DNA of 64,000 nt. Source: Mumia flava. Lineage in GTDB: Bacteria; Actinomycetota; Actinomycetes; Propionibacteriales; Nocardioidaceae. Positions 51,306 through 60,223 of this stretch are shown here, in pieces. The stretch is taken from positions 2,914,001 through 2,978,000 of the forward strand of contig NZ_PGEZ01000001.1 in NCBI RefSeq assembly GCF_002797495.1. The letters run 5' to 3'. The position numbers and the translations under genes were made by a program. Each line of letters begins with the position of its first letter. Positions within the stretch are counted from its first letter, which is position 1. The notes beneath the pieces were generated by a model. The model did not search any database and had not been told where the DNA came from. It saw nothing but the letters and a program-made list of their open reading frames with translations.

Positions 51306-52718
51306 GTGACCGAATTCATCCACAAGCACCGCGACGCGCTGGCGTTCGGTCTGCTCGCGGTCGTCGCAGCCAGCCTGCTGGCGTCGTTCCTGCGGATCGT
51401 CGACGGCGGCTACAACGGCGGGGTCGGGATCGCCGAGATCCTCGTCACCGGACTCGCCGTGCTGACCGCGCTGCGGGTCGGCGAGCCCGGGCGGCACGCA
51501 CGCACGGTCGTGATCGTCGCGCTGGCCCTGCTGTCGGTGAGCGCGCTGCTCGGCTTCGTCGGCCTCGTCGTGGGCCTCGCCTCCGGCGTCTACGCCCCGT
51601 TCACCTTCGTGCTGGGCGTGCTGGCGCGTCTCGGGCTGACGGCGATCGCCCTGCTGATCGGGGTCGCCGCGCTGCGCGAGGCCCCGGCCCCGGCCGGACG
51701 GCAGAACGCGTGGTCGTCGACCGAGGCGCAGCCGGCGGCGTGGCAGCCGGCGCCGCAGGCCGAGGGGCAGCCCGCCGCGGACTGGTCGAACGCCTACGGG
51801 AACCAGGCAGCCTGGGCCCCCGCGGCCGGGCAGGCCTGGGCGCAGCCCGCGGCGGCGGCCCAGGAGACTCCGAGCGAGGAGACCGCCCAGTGGTCCGCCC
51901 AGCCTGCAGCCGAGGCCGTGGAGCAGCCGCGCGCGGCCGGTGCGGACGTGACCTTCGACCCGCCGGCCCGGCCCGCTGACGCGCCCGAGCAGCCGCAGTA
52001 CGCCCAACCGACCTCGTACGAGTCGTCGTACGGGCAGCAGCCGTCGTACGGACAGCCGTCGGGGTACGACCAGCAGTCGGGCTACGACCCGTCGGCGTAC
52101 GGGCAGCAGCCGGCCTACGGTCAGCAGACCTACGACCCGGCCGCCTACGGCCAGCCGTCGACGTACGACCCGGCCGCCTACGGCCAGCAGTCGACGTACG
52201 ACCCGTCCGCGTACGGGCAGCAGTCCGCCTACGGCCAGCAGCCGGCGTACGACCCCGCGGCGTACGGGCAGCAGTCCGGCTACGGCGAGCAGTCGACGTA
52301 CGACCCGTCCGCGTACGGGCAGCAGTCGGCGTACGACCCCGCGGCGTACGGGCAGCAGAGCTCGGATCCGGCGTCGGGCGGCTGGTCCTCCTCGACGACG
52401 AGCGCAGCCGACGACGGCTCGGGCGCGGAGTCGAGCGGGTGGGCCCGCTCGGCCGCCGACGACCACCAGCCGACCGCGTACGGGCAGTGGACCTACGACC
52501 GCCAGGCCGTGTCGTGGTCGAGCGACGACGCGCGCGGGTCGGACTACGGCCGGTCGACCGAGTACGGTCGCAGCGCCGACGCGACGACGCCCGCGTCCGA
52601 CCCGTGGAACCCGCGCGAGCAGTCGGCCGAGGAATCGGCCTCGGGCTCCGACGACGGGCGTCCGGGCACGCGCGGCAGCGACCAGGATCCGCCGTCCTGG
52701 TGGTCTCCGGACCGCTGA
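51306..52718 (+). CDS. Four-helix membrane protein with long Tyr/Gln/Gly-rich repeat tail
   Basis: 470 residues. The N-terminal 120 residues hold four membrane helices (starting about 10, 37, 62, 93), in layout like the DUF5336/34-kDa antigen family of mycobacteria, some of which act at the division site. The remaining 350 residues are disordered: first Ala/Gln/Pro-rich, then about 110 residues of YGQQP, YGQQS, YDPAAYGQQ and YDPSAYGQQ repeats, then a Ser/Asp-rich end. GAGGAGGG lies five bases before GTG 51306, a very strong ribosome site. Lies between cofD and whiB2, a place consistent with a cell-division role; function is inference. Confidence 0.78.
   Translation: MTEFIHKHRDALAFGLLAVVAASLLASFLRIVDGGYNGGVGIAEILVTGLAVLTALRVGEPGRHARTVVIVALALLSVSALLGFVGLVVGLASGVYAPFTFVLGVLARLGLTAIALLIGVAALREAPAPAGRQNAWSSTEAQPAAWQPAPQAEGQPAADWSNAYGNQAAWAPAAGQAWAQPAAAAQETPSEETAQWSAQPAAEAVEQPRAAGADVTFDPPARPADAPEQPQYAQPTSYESSYGQQPSYGQPSGYDQQSGYDPSAYGQQPAYGQQTYDPAAYGQPSTYDPAAYGQQSTYDPSAYGQQSAYGQQPAYDPAAYGQQSGYGEQSTYDPSAYGQQSAYDPAAYGQQSSDPASGGWSSSTTSAADDGSGAESSGWARSAADDHQPTAYGQWTYDRQAVSWSSDDARGSDYGRSTEYGRSADATTPASDPWNPREQSAEESASGSDDGRPGTRGSDQDPPSWWSPDR
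52010..52365 (+). repeat. In-gene repeats encoding YGQQ/YDP units
   Basis: Imperfect repeats of about 15 to 33 bases built on TACGGGCAGCAG and TACGACCC-GCG-TAC blocks. They encode about fifteen Tyr-Gly-Gln-type units in the tail of the four-helix protein. Such repeats can expand and contract by slippage. Confidence 0.85.
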
Positions 52719-52740
52719 TCGGAGCCCGTCCGCACCCGCG

Positions 52741-52774
52741 AGGCGGTCCGCACCACAGGAGGTGCGGACCGCCT
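52741..52774 (+). terminator. Hairpin terminator before whiB2
   Basis: AGGCGGTCCGCACC (52741-52754) and GGTGCGGACCGCCT (52761-52774) form a perfect 14-base stem with a 6-base loop, followed by TCTAAC. It separates the repeat-tail gene from whiB2. Confidence 0.85.
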
Positions 52775-52790
52775 TCTAACACCTTTCGAC

Positions 52791-52820
52791 TTGACGAGCG
52801 GGTATTGACAGGCTTGTAAT
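52791..52820 (+). promoter_or_regulatory. whiB2 promoter
   Basis: TTGACG (52791-52796) and TGTAAT (52815-52820) with an 18-base spacer fit a housekeeping promoter in a locally AT-rich stretch. A second TTGACA (52805-52810) overlaps the spacer. The transcript would have a leader of about 145 bases, unlike the leaderless genes around. Confidence 0.55.
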
Positions 52821-52971
52821 TTCATACGTGTCGTCCTTTCGGGCGGCCCGGCACTCTCGATCCGACGTCGCCAGACCCGGATCGAGGCCCACGAGGGGTG
52901 TGGGTCGGGTGCCGGCGTCAGCGGACGGCGCACCACACGGGGATTCACGAGGGGTCGAGGAGGCGAGACTG

Positions 52972-53223
52972 ATGGACACGGAGATGTTCCATGCAGACGC
53001 CGAGGAGATGGGTTGGCAGGATCGCGCCCTGTGCGCGCAGACCGATCCGGAGGCGTTCTTCCCGGAGAAGGGCGGCTCCACACGCGAGGCGAAGCGGGTC
53101 TGCCTGACCTGCGAGGTGCGCGACGAGTGCCTGGAGTACGCGCTCGCGCACGACGAGCGGTTCGGGATCTGGGGCGGCCTGTCCGAGCGTGAGAGGCGCA
53201 AGGTCAAGAAGCGCGCCGTGTAG
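52972..53223 (+). CDS. whiB2: WhiB2/WhmD-like iron-sulfur transcription factor
   Basis: 83-residue Wbl protein that binds a 4Fe-4S cluster and controls septation genes in relatives. Cluster Cys are 21, 44, 47 and 53 (ALCAQTD, VCLTCEVRDEC). GIWGG is at 65-69, and a basic C-terminal DNA-binding tail ERERRKVKKRAV follows. The start at 52972 gives the family's usual length; GAGGAGG lies ten bases upstream. The frame is open for 48 more codons upstream but that region is leader. Beside fbiA/fbiB-like genes as in mycobacteria. Confidence 0.93.
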   Translation: MDTEMFHADAEEMGWQDRALCAQTDPEAFFPEKGGSTREAKRVCLTCEVRDECLEYALAHDERFGIWGGLSERERRKVKKRAV

Positions 53224-53229
53224 CTCCGA

Positions 53230-53259
53230 CGGCCCGCGAGGCCGAGCCCGACCGGGCCG
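53230..53259 (+). terminator. Weak hairpin after whiB2
   Basis: CGGCCCG (53230-53236) pairs with CGGGCCG (53253-53259) just beyond the whiB2 stop. The stem is short and the loop long, so this is a tentative terminator. Confidence 0.35.
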
Positions 53260-53311
53260 CGAGGTCCCGACGGTCGGTCGCTGGGGTGCGGCTGGCTAGA
53301 CTCCGACTCCT

Positions 53312-56152
53312 ATGATCGAAGGCGTCGACGAGGGGCTGGTGCCCTCCCGGAGCTGGATCGCCGACCCGCCGACCGTGACCGCGGTGATCGTCTGCCGCAA
53401 CGGTTCGCGCTGGCTGCCGACCGTGCTCGACTCGCTCGCACGGCTGAGCCATCTGCCCAGCGCGGTGGTCGCCGTCGATGTCGCGTCGACCGACAACACC
53501 CGCGAGATCCTCGCGCGCTACCTCCACCCCGCCTCGATCCGGACCGCCCCGGCCGATGTGGGCTTCGGCGACGCCGTCCGGATCGCGCTCGACGGCGCCC
53601 CGGCGAGCGAGTGGGTCTGGCTGCTCCACGACGACGCCGCGCCCGGGGAGGACGCGCTCGCGCACCTCCTCGACCAGGTCACCCAGTCCGACGACATCGG
53701 CGCCGCGGGACCGAAGCTGCGTGAGTGGCCGTCGCTGAAGCGCCTCCTCGAGGTCGGCGTCACGATCACCGGCACCGGGTCGCGGGAGACCGGGCTGGAG
53801 CGCGGCGAGCCCGACCAGGGTCAGCACGACCGCCCCCACGACGTGCTCGCCGTCAACACCGCCGGGATGCTCGTCCGCCGACGGGTGCTCGACGACCTCG
53901 ACGGGTTCGACCCGAACCTCCCGCTGTTCTTCGACGACGTCGACTTCGGCTGGCGGGCGGCACGCCGGGGGTACCGCGTCCGCGCCGTCCCGGCGTCGGT
54001 GTTCTTCCACGTCGAGGCCGCGAGCACGGGGCTGCGGCCCGGCAGCCGCGCGCCGCGGCCGCGCCGCGAGCAGCGTCGCGCGGCGACGTACACCCTGCTC
54101 GCGAACGCCGGCCGCGCCGGCTTCGCCTGGCAGTCGGTCCGGCTGCTGCTGGGGACGGTGCTCCGCTCGCTCGCACTCCTGGTCGCCAAGGCGCCGCGCG
54201 AGGCCGCCGACGAGATGCTCGGCGTGCTGGGGGTCTACCGCAGACCCTTCGCGATGATCGCCGCGCGTCGTCGCCGCGCGGCGGCGTCCCGGGTCGACCA
54301 GAGCGACGTCCGGGCGCGGCTCCTTCCCTCGCCCCTGCTTCCGTACCGGCACGGCCTGGACACGGTGGGCGACCTGGTCTCGACCCTCGTCGGGCCCACG
54401 CCGGAGTCCACCGGGCGGAGGGCGGCGGTCGAGGCCCGCCCGATCGGCGAGGTCGACGACGAGCTGCCGGTCAGCGGCTCCCTGCTGTCGCGCCACCCGT
54501 GGCTCGGCGCGACCGTCGTCCTGGCTCTGGCCGCCCTGGTCTCGGCGCGGTCCCTGATCGGGTCCGGCTTCCTGTCCGGCGGCGCCCTGCTGCCCGCGCC
54601 GGACACGGCGAGCGCGTGGTGGACCTTCTTCTTCGCCTCCTCCCACGACGTCTCCATCGGCAGCGACGTCGCCGCGCCCGGCTACGTCGTGCCGCTCGCC
54701 GCCGTGGGCACGGTGCTCGGCGGCAACGCCGACCTCGCGGTCTCGCTCGTGCTGCTCGCGGGCGTGCTGATCGCCGCACTCACCGCCCACCGGCTGTCGC
54801 GCCGCCTGTTCGCCTCGCCGTGGGTCCAGCTCTGGTGGGGTGCGACGTACGGCCTGCTGGTCGCCGCCTCCGGAGCCCTGGCGCAGGGCCGCATCGGCAC
54901 CGTGGTCGCCCTCGCGGCCGCGCCGGCGATGGTGAACTCCGCGGCCGCGCTGATGACCCGTCCACGCGTCGCCGACGGGGTCAGGCTCGGCCTGTGGCTC
55001 ACGCTGGCGACCGCCTTCGCACCGGTCACCTACCTCCTGGCGGGCATCCCGCTGCTGGTCGCAGCGGCCGTCCGGCTCCGCCGGCAGGGCTGGCCGAGCG
55101 TGCTCACGGCGCTGGTCCTGCCCTGGCTCGTGCTCGGCTCCTGGATGTGGTCGCGCGCCGTCGACCCCGGCGCCTGGTGGTGGGAGGCCGGGAGGGCCGA
55201 CGCCGGCGTCGGCAGCCTCGACGTGGCCGCATGGCAGCTCGGCCTGGGGCACGCCGCAGGCCCGGGCACGGCGCCCGCTCTGCTCGGGATCGGCGTCGCG
55301 CTGGCCGGCACCGCCGCCCTGATGCGTCCGGCGACGCGACCGCGCGTGCTGGTCGCCTGGGCCGTGGGGCTGTGGGCGCTGGCGTGGGCCGTCGTCGCCG
55401 CCGGCACGACCTTCACCGACGGCATCTCGACCGGCCCGGTGTGGGTCGGGGTGCCGGCGACCCTGTGGCTCGCGGCACTCGCTGCCGCCGCAGGCCTGGC
55501 GGCCGACGGGCTCGCCGAGCGGATGCGGGCCGGCGGCGACCTCGCCGTCGCCCTTCGCCCCGTGGTCGCGCTGCTGGTCGCGCTGGCGGTCGCCACCCCG
55601 GTCGTCGCCCTCGGCTGGTGGGTCGTGCGCGGCTCCGACGACCCGCTCGACCGCGGCTCGGCCGAGCAGGTCCCGGCCTACCTCGCAGCCCGCGCGGAGC
55701 AGGGCTCGTCGACGCTCGTGATCGAGGGCACCGCCGAGGGCGGTGTCTCCGCGCAGGTCGTCAGCGGCGACGGCATGCGCCTCGGTGACGAAGCGGTGCT
55801 CGCCGGCCCCGAGGCGTACGCCCCGCTCGACGACGACGTCCGGGCTCTCCTGTCCACCCCGACGACGCGGGTGCTGAGCGGACTCGCCGACTACGGCATC
55901 GGTGCGGTGTACCTGCCGTCCCCCGCCGACGACACGCTGGTCGACACCCTCGACGCCGCGCCGGGCCTCGAGGCGTCCGGCGGGCCGGAGGGGGCTCGCG
56001 TGTGGGTGTTCGACGCCGAGCCCGACGACCCGTACGACCCCCCGACCTCGCAGCGCCGAGGCTGGGTGGCGTCGGTGCAGGTCGCGATCCTGCTCATCGC
56101 GCTCGTCGTCGCCGCACCGGGCCGCAACCGCACGAGAGGAGGGCCGCGATGA
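53312..56152 (+). CDS. GT2-family glycosyltransferase fused to a large membrane domain
   Basis: 946 residues. The first 270 are a GT2 glycosyltransferase: VTAVIVCRNGSRWLP, AVDVASTDNTREIL, WLLHDDAAPG (DxD-type metal site) and LPLFFDDVDFGWRAARRGYR. The rest has about twelve membrane helices from residue 390 onward and a soluble outer domain before a final helix. It is the likely cell-envelope polysaccharide polymerase or transferase of the manB neighbourhood. TAGACT lies nine bases before the ATG, giving an almost leaderless transcript. The next gene overlaps by ATGA. Confidence 0.88.
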   Translation: MIEGVDEGLVPSRSWIADPPTVTAVIVCRNGSRWLPTVLDSLARLSHLPSAVVAVDVASTDNTREILARYLHPASIRTAPADVGFGDAVRIALDGAPASEWVWLLHDDAAPGEDALAHLLDQVTQSDDIGAAGPKLREWPSLKRLLEVGVTITGTGSRETGLERGEPDQGQHDRPHDVLAVNTAGMLVRRRVLDDLDGFDPNLPLFFDDVDFGWRAARRGYRVRAVPASVFFHVEAASTGLRPGSRAPRPRREQRRAATYTLLANAGRAGFAWQSVRLLLGTVLRSLALLVAKAPREAADEMLGVLGVYRRPFAMIAARRRRAAASRVDQSDVRARLLPSPLLPYRHGLDTVGDLVSTLVGPTPESTGRRAAVEARPIGEVDDELPVSGSLLSRHPWLGATVVLALAALVSARSLIGSGFLSGGALLPAPDTASAWWTFFFASSHDVSIGSDVAAPGYVVPLAAVGTVLGGNADLAVSLVLLAGVLIAALTAHRLSRRLFASPWVQLWWGATYGLLVAASGALAQGRIGTVVALAAAPAMVNSAAALMTRPRVADGVRLGLWLTLATAFAPVTYLLAGIPLLVAAAVRLRRQGWPSVLTALVLPWLVLGSWMWSRAVDPGAWWWEAGRADAGVGSLDVAAWQLGLGHAAGPGTAPALLGIGVALAGTAALMRPATRPRVLVAWAVGLWALAWAVVAAGTTFTDGISTGPVWVGVPATLWLAALAAAAGLAADGLAERMRAGGDLAVALRPVVALLVALAVATPVVALGWWVVRGSDDPLDRGSAEQVPAYLAARAEQGSSTLVIEGTAEGGVSAQVVSGDGMRLGDEAVLAGPEAYAPLDDDVRALLSTPTTRVLSGLADYGIGAVYLPSPADDTLVDTLDAAPGLEASGGPEGARVWVFDAEPDDPYDPPTSQRRGWVASVQVAILLIALVVAAPGRNRTRGGPR

Positions 56153-57672
56153 GCAGGACCGGACCGGACGCGCCACGCCCCTCGCGCTCCAGCCGTGGCG
56201 GTGGTCGCCGGATCAAGGAGCAGGTCGTGGCCACCACCTCGGCCGCCTCGGCGCTCGCCGCCCGCTCGGGTCGGCTCGCGATCGCCGCGATCGCGGTGGC
56301 CGTCGGGCTCGTGGGGGTGGCCGCACTGCACGACCCGGCGCAGCCGGACGACGTCGAGGCGCCGACCCCCCAGACCGTGACCCGCCTCGCGTACGCCTGC
56401 CCGGCCTTCGCCGAGCGCGGTGGCGCCGACCCGTCGGCCGTGATGGTGGGCCGTCTCCCCGGTTCCGGGGCCGACGGCGAGCGCAGCGCCGTGCGGCTGC
56501 CCGGCGACGGGCGGGCGCCGGCCCTGACCGGGGCCGTCGCAGGTGGCTGGTCGATCGCCGCTCCGAAGGCGGACACCGAGGCCGTGCGGATCGTCGCCGA
56601 CGGTGCCGTGGCGCCGGGCACGGCGGCGTACGCTGCCGTCGAGGCCTCGGACGACCTCGGAGGCGGCCTGGCCGTGACCGGCTGCGGTCGGGCCGGGACC
56701 GAGCACTGGTTCGCTGCCGCGGGGACCACCGCCGAGCACCGCACCGCGCTGCAGCTGACGACCACCACCGCGCAGCAGGCGGTCGTGGACGTCACGGTCT
56801 ACGGCCCCTCGGGCCCGATCGAGGCCCCGGGCGGCGCGGGGATCGTGGTCGAGCCGGACGCACCGCGCACGGTGCGTCTCGACCGCCTCGCAGCCGGCGT
56901 GGACGAGCTCGCCGTGCGCGTCGACGTACGGCGCGGAGCGGTCTCCGTGGCCGCGGCGGACGTGCGGGCCGACGGCCTGCTGCCCGCCGGGAGCGAGTGG
57001 CTCCCCGAGGCCGCGGCGCCGGCGCGCGACCAGGTGCTGACCGGCGCGGTGAAGGCCGACGGCGAGCGGACGCTGGTGATCGCGAACCCGACCGACCGGC
57101 GAGCGGTCGTCGAGCCGAGCGTGCAGACCGCCGACGCGACCTTCACCCCGACCGGTCTGGAGTCGATCGAGGTCGGGCCGGAGTCCATCGCCACCGTGAA
57201 GCTTCCGGGCGACGTGGGCGAGGACGCCTTCACCCTGCGGCTGTCCTCCGACGTCGCCGTCACCGCTGCGCTGCGGACCGTCGTCGACGACGACGCGACC
57301 TACACGGCGGCGGGGGAGCCGTGGAAGGGGCAGGCGATCGTGCCGATGGACCTCGGTGACGCGCCGGCGCCGACGCGGCTGCTGCTCGGGACCGACGCCG
57401 AGGATCCGACGACCGTGCGGCTCGAGGCCTACGACGACACGGGCGAGCAGGTCGGGAGCACCCAGGTCGAGCTGCAGCCGGGTCGCACCGGCGATGTCGC
57501 CCTGAACGAGAAGACCCTCGGGACCGACCCGTCCGACGCGTCCTACCTCACCCTCACCGCGAAGGACCCCGTCCGCGGCACCGTCGCCTTCACCGACGGC
57601 GGGCTGGCGTCGTACCCGATGGTCGCGGCCCCGGTCGCCGAGCCGGCACCGGCGGTCCGACCCGCCCCCTGA
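56149..57672 (+). CDS. Secreted or membrane-anchored DUF5719-like protein
   Basis: 507-residue protein with a basic N-terminus, one membrane helix (about 40-60) and a long outer part of repeated beta-strands (YACPAF near 85, TTAQQAVVDVTVYGPSGPIE, ERTLVIANPTDRRAVVEPSV). The pattern fits the actinobacterial DUF5719 family; no catalytic motif is visible. Coupled by ATGA to the GT2 gene, with GAGGAGGG before the ATG, so the two proteins probably work together in envelope glycan assembly. Confidence 0.75.
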   Translation: MSRTGPDAPRPSRSSRGGGRRIKEQVVATTSAASALAARSGRLAIAAIAVAVGLVGVAALHDPAQPDDVEAPTPQTVTRLAYACPAFAERGGADPSAVMVGRLPGSGADGERSAVRLPGDGRAPALTGAVAGGWSIAAPKADTEAVRIVADGAVAPGTAAYAAVEASDDLGGGLAVTGCGRAGTEHWFAAAGTTAEHRTALQLTTTTAQQAVVDVTVYGPSGPIEAPGGAGIVVEPDAPRTVRLDRLAAGVDELAVRVDVRRGAVSVAAADVRADGLLPAGSEWLPEAAAPARDQVLTGAVKADGERTLVIANPTDRRAVVEPSVQTADATFTPTGLESIEVGPESIATVKLPGDVGEDAFTLRLSSDVAVTAALRTVVDDDATYTAAGEPWKGQAIVPMDLGDAPAPTRLLLGTDAEDPTTVRLEAYDDTGEQVGSTQVELQPGRTGDVALNEKTLGTDPSDASYLTLTAKDPVRGTVAFTDGGLASYPMVAAPVAEPAPAVRPAP

Positions 57673-57675
57673 CCC

Positions 57676-57708
57676 CCTCCCGACCGCGACGGGGTCGGTT
57701 CGGGGAGG
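57676..57708. terminator. Hairpin between convergent genes
   Basis: CCTCC (57676-57680) with GGAGG (57704-57708), and CCGACC with GGTCGG inside, form a stem just beyond the DUF5719-like stop. It could end transcription from both sides. Confidence 0.45.
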
Positions 57709-57758
57709 AACGGGCCGTGACGTTCGTGGCCGGATCGGCCGAGTCGCGCACGCGCGCG

Positions 57759-58214
57759 TCAGGAACGCGGGTCGATCTCGTCCGCGTCGGTCTGCCACAG
57801 GGTCGCGAGCTGGTCGACCAGCACCGTCAGGACAAGCTCGTCGAGCTCGGCACGGTCGGGTGCCCGGTGCTGGAGCGGCCAGCGGAACAGCACGACCCGG
57901 GGTCGTCGCGGGTGCGGATCGACGATGCCGAGGGGGACCTCGTCCGGCCAGCGTCGGGGCAGCACGGGGACGTCCTCGACGGCGACGTCGAGTGCGTCCA
58001 GTGCGTCGGCGTAGCGGGGCCGTAGCCGGGCGACGGCCCCGATCACGGCGGTGTCGAACCGGGCCCGCCGGTCCCAGGCTCCGGGGACGCCGTCGGGGCT
58101 CAGCGGGCCGGGCAGCGCGACGGGCCCGCGGAACCCGCGGCCGCGCCGGTCGCGTCGCGGCCCTCGCCGCGGCTCGTCCAGCGGGTCGGTCGTCGTGCGA
58201 CGTCGGTTCGACAC
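57759..58214 (-). CDS. Degenerate metallopeptidase-family protein
   Basis: 151-residue protein of the small zincin-like family found beside DUF3499 genes. A basic N-terminus (about 30 residues) precedes the fold: FDTAVIGAVARLRPRYADAL, VEDVPVLPRRWPDEVPLG and VVLFRWPLQHRAPDRAELDE. Where the HExxHHFG zinc motif would be (about residues 133-140), the sequence reads VDQLATLW, so zinc ligands are gone and peptidase activity is unlikely. Divergent from the DUF3499 gene. The loss may be common in actinobacterial orthologues; that needs comparison. Confidence 0.72.
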   Translation of the reverse strand: MSNRRRTTTDPLDEPRRGPRRDRRGRGFRGPVALPGPLSPDGVPGAWDRRARFDTAVIGAVARLRPRYADALDALDVAVEDVPVLPRRWPDEVPLGIVDPHPRRPRVVLFRWPLQHRAPDRAELDELVLTVLVDQLATLWQTDADEIDPRS

Positions 58215-58295
58215 CCCCTCGTCCTACGCGATCGGCCCGTGCCGCGCAAGCGTCGGGAGCGGTGCGCCGCCGCGCCGCAGCGGGCGTGCGCACGC

Positions 58296-58301
58296 TAGTC
58301 T
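58296..58301 (+). promoter_or_regulatory. -10 box for leaderless DUF3499 gene
   Basis: TAGTCT lies seven bases before GTG 58309. This promoter probably also drives manB and the genes that follow, since they overlap or nearly touch. Confidence 0.5.
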
Positions 58302-58308
58302 CGCGGGT

Positions 58309-58656
58309 GTGAGCCCCCAGCGTCGTTGCACCCGGCCGGCCTGCCTGCGTCCGGCCGTCGCGACCCTGACGTACGTCTACGCCGACCGCACCGCGGTGCT
58401 GGGTCCGCTCGCCGTCCACGCCGAGCCGCACAGCTACGACCTGTGCGAGCACCACAGCGAGCGCCTGTCCGCGCCGCGCGGCTGGGAGGTGCTGCGCCTC
58501 GCACTCGACCCCGTCGCCGCGTCGACGCCGTCCCACGACGACCTCGAGGCGCTGGCCGACGTGGTTCGCGAGGCCGCGCGCACCGCACCCCCAACGATCT
58601 CGGGTGCGGACGGTCCTCGCCGCGGGCACCTGCGGATCCTCGACCCCCAGGAGTGA
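58309..58656 (+). CDS. DUF3499 family protein
   Basis: 115-residue protein of unknown function. CTRPACLRPAVATLTYVYAD and LGPLAVHAEPHSYDLCEHHS carry three Cys and two or three His in a zinc-ribbon-like arrangement. The C-terminal part is less ordered. It is conserved beside manB in actinobacteria. Its stop is two bases before the chosen manB start. Confidence 0.85.
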   Translation: MSPQRRCTRPACLRPAVATLTYVYADRTAVLGPLAVHAEPHSYDLCEHHSERLSAPRGWEVLRLALDPVAASTPSHDDLEALADVVREAARTAPPTISGADGPRRGHLRILDPQE

Positions 58657-58658
58657 AC

Positions 58659-60038
58659 GTGAGCGACTCGATCGGCGACCGGCTGGCCGTCCTGGTCAAG
58701 GCGTACGACGTCCGCGGAGCCGCACCCGAGGTGCTCTCCGGCGAGGTCGCCTACGCCCTGGGCGCCGCGTTCGCCGTCGAGAGCGGTGCTGCCTCCACGC
58801 CCGGCGGCGGTGTCGTGGTCGGGCGGGACATGCGTGTCTCGTCGCCCGCTCTGGCCGGGTCGATCTCCGACGGCATCCGGAGCACCGGGGCCGACGTCGT
58901 CGACATCGGCCTGGCCTCCACCGACATGCTCTACCTCGCCTCCGGGCTGTGGGACCTGCCGGGCGTCATGGTGACCGCGAGCCACAACCCGCCCGGGGAC
59001 AACGGCCTGAAGCTGTGCCGCGCCGGTGCACGACCGGTCGGGCGCGACACGGGCCTCGCCGCGGTCGCCCGCCTCGCCTCCGGCGACCTCGAGCCGGCCC
59101 CCGAGCCCGGCCACCTGGCCGAGCGGGACGCGCTCGCACCGTACGTCGCGCGGCTGCTCGAGCTCGTGCCGATGCCGCAGGGGGCTCGCCGGCTCAAGGT
59201 CGTCGTCGACACCGCGAACGGGATGGGCGGGCTGGTCGTCCCGCCGGTGCTGTCGCGGCTCGACGTCGACATGGTCGGCCTCTACCTGGACCTCGACGGC
59301 ACCTTCCCCAACCACCCCGCGAACCCGCTCGACGAAGCGAACCTCGTCGACCTCCGGCGGGCCGTCGTCGAGCAGGGGGCGGACCTCGGCCTCGCGTTCG
59401 ACGGTGACGCCGACCGCTGCTTCGTGATCGACGAGCGCGGCGAGCCGGTCTCGCCCTCGGCGATCACCGCGCTGATCGCGAGCCGCGCCCTGGTCGGGAC
59501 GCCGGGGGCCACGATCCTGCACAACGTGATCACGTCCCGGACGGTCCGCGAGGTGATCCTCGAGCAGGGCGGGACCCCGGTACGGACCCCCGTGGGCCAC
59601 TCGCTGATCAAGGCGGAGATGGCCCGCACCGGCGCCGTGTTCGGGGGCGAGCACTCCGGCCACTACTACTTCCGCGACTTCTACCTCGCCGACTCCGGCA
59701 TGCTCGCCGCGCTGCACGTGCTGGCGGCGCTGTCCGGCTCCGGCGGGACCCTCTCCGACCTGGCGGCGCAGTTCGACCGGTACCACGCCTCGGGGGAGAT
59801 CAACCGCTCCGTCGCCGATGCCGCGGAGGTGACCGCCCGGGTGGCCGCGGCCTACGCTGAGCACGACACCGACCGGCTCGACGGGCTGACGGTGAACGCC
59901 GACGACTGGTGGTTCAACCTGCGCAGCTCGCAGACCGAGCCGCTGCTGCGGCTCAACGTCGAGGCCGTCGACGCCGAGCGGATGCGGCAGGTGCGCGACG
60001 ACGTGCTCGCGCTCATCGAGGACAAGGAGAACGCGTGA
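58659..60038 (+). CDS. manB: Phosphomannomutase/phosphoglucomutase
   Basis: 459-residue phosphohexomutase supplying mannose 1-phosphate for GDP-mannose and envelope glycans. [16 protein letters not shown] at the N-terminus, [18 protein letters not shown] (phosphoserine loop), [16 protein letters not shown] (metal loop), [14 protein letters not shown] (sugar loop) and [15 protein letters not shown] (phosphate loop) are all intact. GTG 58659 has GGAG before it; GTG 58653 overlapping the previous stop is an alternative. Not the same as the mutase at the window start. Confidence 0.95.
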   Translation: MSDSIGDRLAVLVKAYDVRGAAPEVLSGEVAYALGAAFAVESGAASTPGGGVVVGRDMRVSSPALAGSISDGIRSTGADVVDIGLASTDMLYLASGLWDLPGVMVTASHNPPGDNGLKLCRAGARPVGRDTGLAAVARLASGDLEPAPEPGHLAERDALAPYVARLLELVPMPQGARRLKVVVDTANGMGGLVVPPVLSRLDVDMVGLYLDLDGTFPNHPANPLDEANLVDLRRAVVEQGADLGLAFDGDADRCFVIDERGEPVSPSAITALIASRALVGTPGATILHNVITSRTVREVILEQGGTPVRTPVGHSLIKAEMARTGAVFGGEHSGHYYFRDFYLADSGMLAALHVLAALSGSGGTLSDLAAQFDRYHASGEINRSVADAAEVTARVAAAYAEHDTDRLDGLTVNADDWWFNLRSSQTEPLLRLNVEAVDAERMRQVRDDVLALIEDKENA

Positions 60039-60208
60039 AGATCGATCCGACGCTGCTCGAGATCCTGGTCTGCCCGCAGTGCCGTGCGACGCCCGCCGTG
60101 GACGTCGACCGTGAGGAGCTGGTGTGCCACCTGTGCCGGCTCGCGTACCCGGTCCGTGACGACATCCCGGTGATGCTCGTCGACGAGGCCCGGCCGATCG
60201 GCGACTGA
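60035..60208 (+). CDS. Trm112-like small zinc protein
   Basis: 57-residue protein of the Trm112/YcaR fold: [16 protein letters not shown] and [20 protein letters not shown], with two CxxC pairs that would bind zinc, and a final acidic tail. Trm112 homologues activate methyltransferases in other systems; no partner is evident here. The GTG overlaps the manB stop (GTGA), so its production is coupled to manB. Confidence 0.88.
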   Translation: MKIDPTLLEILVCPQCRATPAVDVDREELVCHLCRLAYPVRDDIPVMLVDEARPIGD

Positions 60209-60223
60209 GAGTCCGGAGCCGAC

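Noticed and set aside
52010-52365. Regular repeats that could suggest a CRISPR array
   Set aside because: Units vary in length, have no unique spacers of fixed size and are in frame within a coding sequence; no cas gene is near.
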